The position numbers were made by a program, and so were the translations under genes. DNA of 8,094 bases from the NCBI GenBank assembly GCA_003561665.1, contig PWVY01000326.1:1-8094 (forward strand), read 5' to 3'. The notes beneath the pieces were generated by a model that saw nothing but the letters and a program-made list of their open reading frames with translations, was not told the DNA's origin and searched no databases. Of this stretch, positions 5,755 to 8,094 are shown in pieces. Within the stretch, counting starts at the first letter, position 1. Every line of letters begins with the position of its first letter. Source of the DNA: Thermoplasmata archaeon. GTDB lineage: Archaea > Thermoplasmatota > SW-10-69-26.

Positions 5755-6855
5755 TCAGGACCCGGCCGCGCAGCGGTTCGCTCCAGCCTCAAGTTCAGGG
5801 AGCCTGCCGGTGGGCACCGAGCCTTCCCGGTTGTGCTCAACGATGATCTCGTGGTTATCGGGGGGCTCGGGGAGCCCGTGAAGGATCTCGCTCACGAAAC
5901 GATCCTCCGCTAGGCCAACAAGCCCGATGCGTTCGGGAAGATCACCCAGGTACGCTGCTTCGATGGATTCATCGAAGCCCAGAGGTCGATCGCAGTGTGC
6001 AGGGAGCACGACGGTTTCCTCGCCAAGCGTGAGCAATCGTTCGATCGATGCATGAAGGAGCCTGGCTTGTTCCTCCTCGTTCCCGTCTGCTTTCAGATCC
6101 GGGCGACCGATGGCGTTGACGAAGAGGGTATCCCCGGTGAACACGGCGGCCTCGTCGAGGAGGAAGCTTTGGCTTCCTGGCGTGTGCCCGGGCGTGGCGA
6201 GAGCTTCGATCCGGGCGTTGCCAACGGGGATGCGGTCACCCGGTTGGATGGGGCTGTGGTCGAAGCGTGCTGGTTCGCCCACGGGGATCCGGTGCTCGGC
6301 GTTGGTGGCTTGTGCGAGGGGTCTTGCGCGGGTGACGTGGTCGGCGTGGAGGTGGGTTTCGAGGACGTTCGTGATGCGCCACCCGTTCTCTTCAGCGATG
6401 CGTTGGAAAAGGCTTGCATCGAGGGCGGGATCGATGACGGCGGCTTCGCCTTGGTTGGCGACGATGTAGGAGAGGCATCCTTTCCCGATGCGGCGGACTT
6501 GCATGATTGTAGTCTCCGTTTCGGGCAGGGTGAGGCTGGCGGTGTTCCAGGCTGTGCTCCATGCGGTCAGTCCGCCTTCGAGGGTGAGGGCGTGGATGCC
6601 ACGCTCGCGGAGGCCTTGCGTGGCTTCTCGTGCCATGATGCCTTTCTGGCACACGGTCACGACGGGCTCTTCGTCCACGGTGAGATCCTCAAGGCTCGTG
6701 GTGTCGCCGCGTGCAAGTTCGTTGGCTGCTGGGATGTTCAAGCTGTCGGGGACGTGCCAGTCCTCGTAGTCGTCCCTGGGGCGGATGTCCAGCACGGTGA
6801 CGGGGTCGTTCTTGTTCAAGCGGTCTTGGAGTTCTTGAGTGGTGATCGTGGTCAT
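5755..6855 (-). CDS. Rhodanese-persulfide dioxygenase-like (MBL fold) fusion
   Basis: A 366-residue cytoplasmic protein with two domains. Residues about 1-105 form a rhodanese: VLDIRPRDDYEDWHVPDSLNIP, catalytic Cys69 in VCQKGIMA, and LEGGLTAW. Residues about 116-355 form an ETHE1-like metallo-beta-lactamase: GCLSYIV, THLHADH (168-173), GHTPGS with His224, FTGDTLF with Asp242, GRPDL, and PAHC with His287. His168, His224 and Asp242 match the mononuclear iron ligands of persulfide dioxygenases. The expected chemistry is oxidation of glutathione-type or other low-molecular-weight persulfide to sulfite, with the rhodanese moving sulfane sulfur. The characterised fusions I recall (CstB, PRF) place the rhodanese after the dioxygenase; here it is first. 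ATG 6855 overlaps the upstream stop in ATGA and has GGAGG eight bases ahead. Hydrolase activity instead cannot be excluded. Confidence 0.9.
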   Translation of the reverse strand: MTTITTQELQDRLNKNDPVTVLDIRPRDDYEDWHVPDSLNIPAANELARGDTTSLEDLTVDEEPVVTVCQKGIMAREATQGLRERGIHALTLEGGLTAWSTAWNTASLTLPETETTIMQVRRIGKGCLSYIVANQGEAAVIDPALDASLFQRIAEENGWRITNVLETHLHADHVTRARPLAQATNAEHRIPVGEPARFDHSPIQPGDRIPVGNARIEALATPGHTPGSQSFLLDEAAVFTGDTLFVNAIGRPDLKADGNEEEQARLLHASIERLLTLGEETVVLPAHCDRPLGFDESIEAAYLGDLPERIGLVGLAEDRFVSEILHGLPEPPDNHEIIVEHNREGSVPTGRLPELEAGANRCAAGS

Positions 6856-7331
6856 GCGGGGGTCCTCCGAGCGTGCTTTTGGAGGCCACGGTGGGCGAGG
6901 AGGGCTCCTGCGGCGAGGGTGAGGACAACGATCACGATGGGGCCAAGGTGCACGGTGGCGTCGTACGCGAAATCAGCGGTGAGGTGCACCGGCACGCTGT
7001 GTGTCAAGTAGACGGCTGGGAGGAGGATGGCGGTGGTCCAAGCCCATCGGTGCCCGTTTTTGATCCCGTACCATGCAAGCGCGATGACGGCGAGGCCAAG
7101 CGCGATGGACAACCCGGCTACGTTGACGTGCAGGTGCGTGATGTAGCTCAGCATGGCGGGGTTGGTTTGGGCGAGTTGTTGACTGGTGACGCCTCCGAGC
7201 GCGTCAACGCCGCTTTCGTACCCGGCTTGGGTGAAGAAACGGGCCAGCATGCTAAGCCCGCTGGCGATGGCCATCGCGCCAGCGGCCATGATGAGGTACA
7301 CGCCCCAGCGGAGACTGCGGTTGTCGTTCAT
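6852..7331 (-). CDS. Four-helix, His-rich membrane protein, function unknown
   Basis: A 159-residue integral membrane protein with about four predicted helices: near 9-30, 62-90, 96-114 and 128-148. A polar loop at about 35-60 follows the first helix. Histidines sit at or near helix ends: H66 and H68 (THLHVNVAG), H94, H111 and H116 (THSVPVH), and H128 (VHLGP). Such a pattern would allow haem or metal binding, or proton-coupled chemistry, but no known haem-protein signature is complete. The gene is between the ArsR-rhodanese regulator and the rhodanese-MBL fusion, overlapping the former by one base (TGATG) and the latter by four (ATGA), with GGAGG ten bases before its ATG. It is therefore almost certainly part of the sulfur operon, perhaps as a transport or electron-transfer component. 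I do not recognise the family. Confidence 0.8.
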   Translation of the reverse strand: MNDNRSLRWGVYLIMAAGAMAIASGLSMLARFFTQAGYESGVDALGGVTSQQLAQTNPAMLSYITHLHVNVAGLSIALGLAVIALAWYGIKNGHRWAWTTAILLPAVYLTHSVPVHLTADFAYDATVHLGPIVIVVLTLAAGALLAHRGLQKHARRTPA

Positions 7332-8017
7332 CAGGCTTCAGCCTCCTTGAGGGGCACGTTGAGTGCTTTCCAGTCGGAGAGGCCGGGTTCGAGGCGTTGG
7401 GCAGCGTACCCGTTCTTGGTGAGGGTGTGGACGGCTTGGTCGCTGTACACACAAAAGGGCCCTCGGCAGTACACGAGCACGGGCGTATCGCTTGGGAGTT
7501 CGTGGAGGCGTTCTTCGATCTCGTCGATGGGGATCGAGCGGGCTCCGGGAAGGTGAGCCTCCTCGTACTCGCCTTTGGGGCGAACATCCAGCAAGATCAC
7601 CTCTCCCTTGTCCGCGTTTTGGATCTCCTGTTGTGGGTCTTGGGCTTGGAGGCCTTCGCGGGGTCCCAGGGTCTCTTCGACGATGGCGTCGATCGTGGCG
7701 TTGTGGCGTTGGCCCACATCGCGCAGGCTCCTCCAGAGCGCGATCACGTCCCGGCTGGTGGGTTGGTAGTAGCGGTACGTGCCCTCTTTGCGGGTTTGGA
7801 CGAGGTTGGCTTCGAGGAGGGTCTGGAGGTGTTGGCTGGCGTTGGCGACGGAGATGGACATCGCTTCGGCCAGGCCTTTCACGCTTCGTTCCTTCTGTGC
7901 GAGAAGGTCAAGGATCTCAAGCCGCTTGGGGTGAGCGAGCGCTTTGCCCGTGCGCGCGAACTCTTCATAGAGGTCGTCCTTGAAACGCCGATGACCCTCA
8001 TTATTCAACTGTTCCAT
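7331..8017 (-). CDS. ArsR-family regulator fused to a rhodanese domain
   Basis: A 228-residue cytoplasmic protein. Residues about 12-100 form an ArsR-type winged helix: FARTGKALAHPKRLEILDLLA, then VKGLAEAMSISVANASQHLQ (recognition helix) and EGTYRYY in the wing. Residues about 128-225 form a rhodanese: VILLDVRPKGEYEEAHLPGA, catalytic loop CRGPFC (Cys184-Cys189), and LEPGLSDWK. The combination is a known widespread fusion. The HTH part contains no Cys at all, so metal or persulfide sensing through HTH thiols, as in SmtB- or SqrR/BigR-type proteins, is impossible; the only thiols are in the rhodanese loop. ATG 8017 is chosen because the family begins shortly before the EEFARTGKAL-type helix and a TATA-like box is about 30 bases upstream; a longer frame to 8089 would run through the promoter. 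It is first in its operon and probably represses it. Confidence 0.92.
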   Translation of the reverse strand: MEQLNNEGHRRFKDDLYEEFARTGKALAHPKRLEILDLLAQKERSVKGLAEAMSISVANASQHLQTLLEANLVQTRKEGTYRYYQPTSRDVIALWRSLRDVGQRHNATIDAIVEETLGPREGLQAQDPQQEIQNADKGEVILLDVRPKGEYEEAHLPGARSIPIDEIEERLHELPSDTPVLVYCRGPFCVYSDQAVHTLTKNGYAAQRLEPGLSDWKALNVPLKEAEA

Positions 8018-8021
8018 TGAA

Positions 8022-8050
8022 TATATGAGTATAGCTCTTAAGGCATAAAC
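8022..8050 (-). promoter_or_regulatory. AT-rich promoter/operator of the sulfur operon
   Basis: On the - strand GTTTATGC (8043-8050) followed by CTTAAG, then TATACTCATATA (TATA repeated around a 4-base centre), ending a few bases before ATG 8017. The first box is centred about 30 bases before the ATG and there is no Shine-Dalgarno, so the transcript is probably leaderless. The TATA-N4-TATA element near the start would be a natural place for ArsR-type repression. This is the strongest AT cluster in the window's right half. Confidence 0.55.
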
Positions 8051-8094
8051 CTTAGGGAACAGACACCCTGCCCGACCACACCCCGTCACGAACC

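Noticed and set aside
4501..5913. Long + strand open frame opposite the MFS gene
   Set aside because: Arg/His/Pro-rich composition is the antisense image of the G-ending codons of the transporter.
5995..7011. Long + strand open frame opposite the rhodanese-MBL gene
   Set aside because: Antisense shadow; the - strand reading has catalytic motifs of two families and coupled junctions.
8018..8089. N-terminal extension of the ArsR-rhodanese gene to ATG 8089
   Set aside because: The extra 24 residues run through the TATA-like promoter and do not resemble the family N-terminus.
1..8094. Search for CRISPR arrays, insertion sequences, transposases or integrases
   Set aside because: No regularly spaced repeats, terminal inverted repeats or recombinase motifs were seen in the window.

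Overview
The window is about 8.1 kb of GC-rich, densely coding DNA, most likely from an archaeon. The phosphoglycerate kinase is of the archaeal type, the cupredoxin domain resembles archaeal halocyanins, the small winged-helix regulators are of a kind common in Euryarchaeota and Thermoplasmatota, and two genes look leaderless behind TATA-like boxes. A Thermoplasmatota-like or other euryarchaeal host is my best guess, but the phylum is not proven. The cytoplasmic proteins lack the strong acidity of salt-in haloarchaea.

Left block, + strand (1-3405): the 3' part of pgk (glycolysis/gluconeogenesis); a small winged-helix regulator; a secreted multicopper oxidase lipoprotein with a fused third cupredoxin domain; a second regulator paralogous to the first; and a 90-residue three-helix membrane protein whose ribosome-binding site overlaps the stop of the second regulator. 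The two related regulators bracket the oxidase, suggesting a locally regulated copper/redox surface module. A perfect 10-bp inverted repeat lies between pgk and the first regulator.

Middle block, - strand (3566-4408): a two-gene DUF4258/DUF2283 module of toxin-antitoxin type, downstream of the 3' end of a tRNA-Arg(CCT) gene. The first gene of the pair has Arg codon use unlike pgk. This looks like a small accessory insertion beside a tRNA.

Right block, - strand (4480-8094): a tight four-gene operon read right to left: ArsR-rhodanese fusion regulator, four-helix His-rich membrane protein, rhodanese plus ETHE1-type metallo-beta-lactamase (persulfide dioxygenase-like) fusion, and a 12-helix MFS transporter. 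Junctions are a 1-bp overlap, a 4-bp ATGA overlap and a 3-bp gap. The first gene appears leaderless behind an AT-rich promoter. By analogy with characterised ArsR-type persulfide regulators, the operon probably senses and detoxifies or exports reactive sulfur species. The role of the four-helix protein and the MFS substrate are unknown. The MFS gene prefers G-ending codons, opposite to its operon partners.
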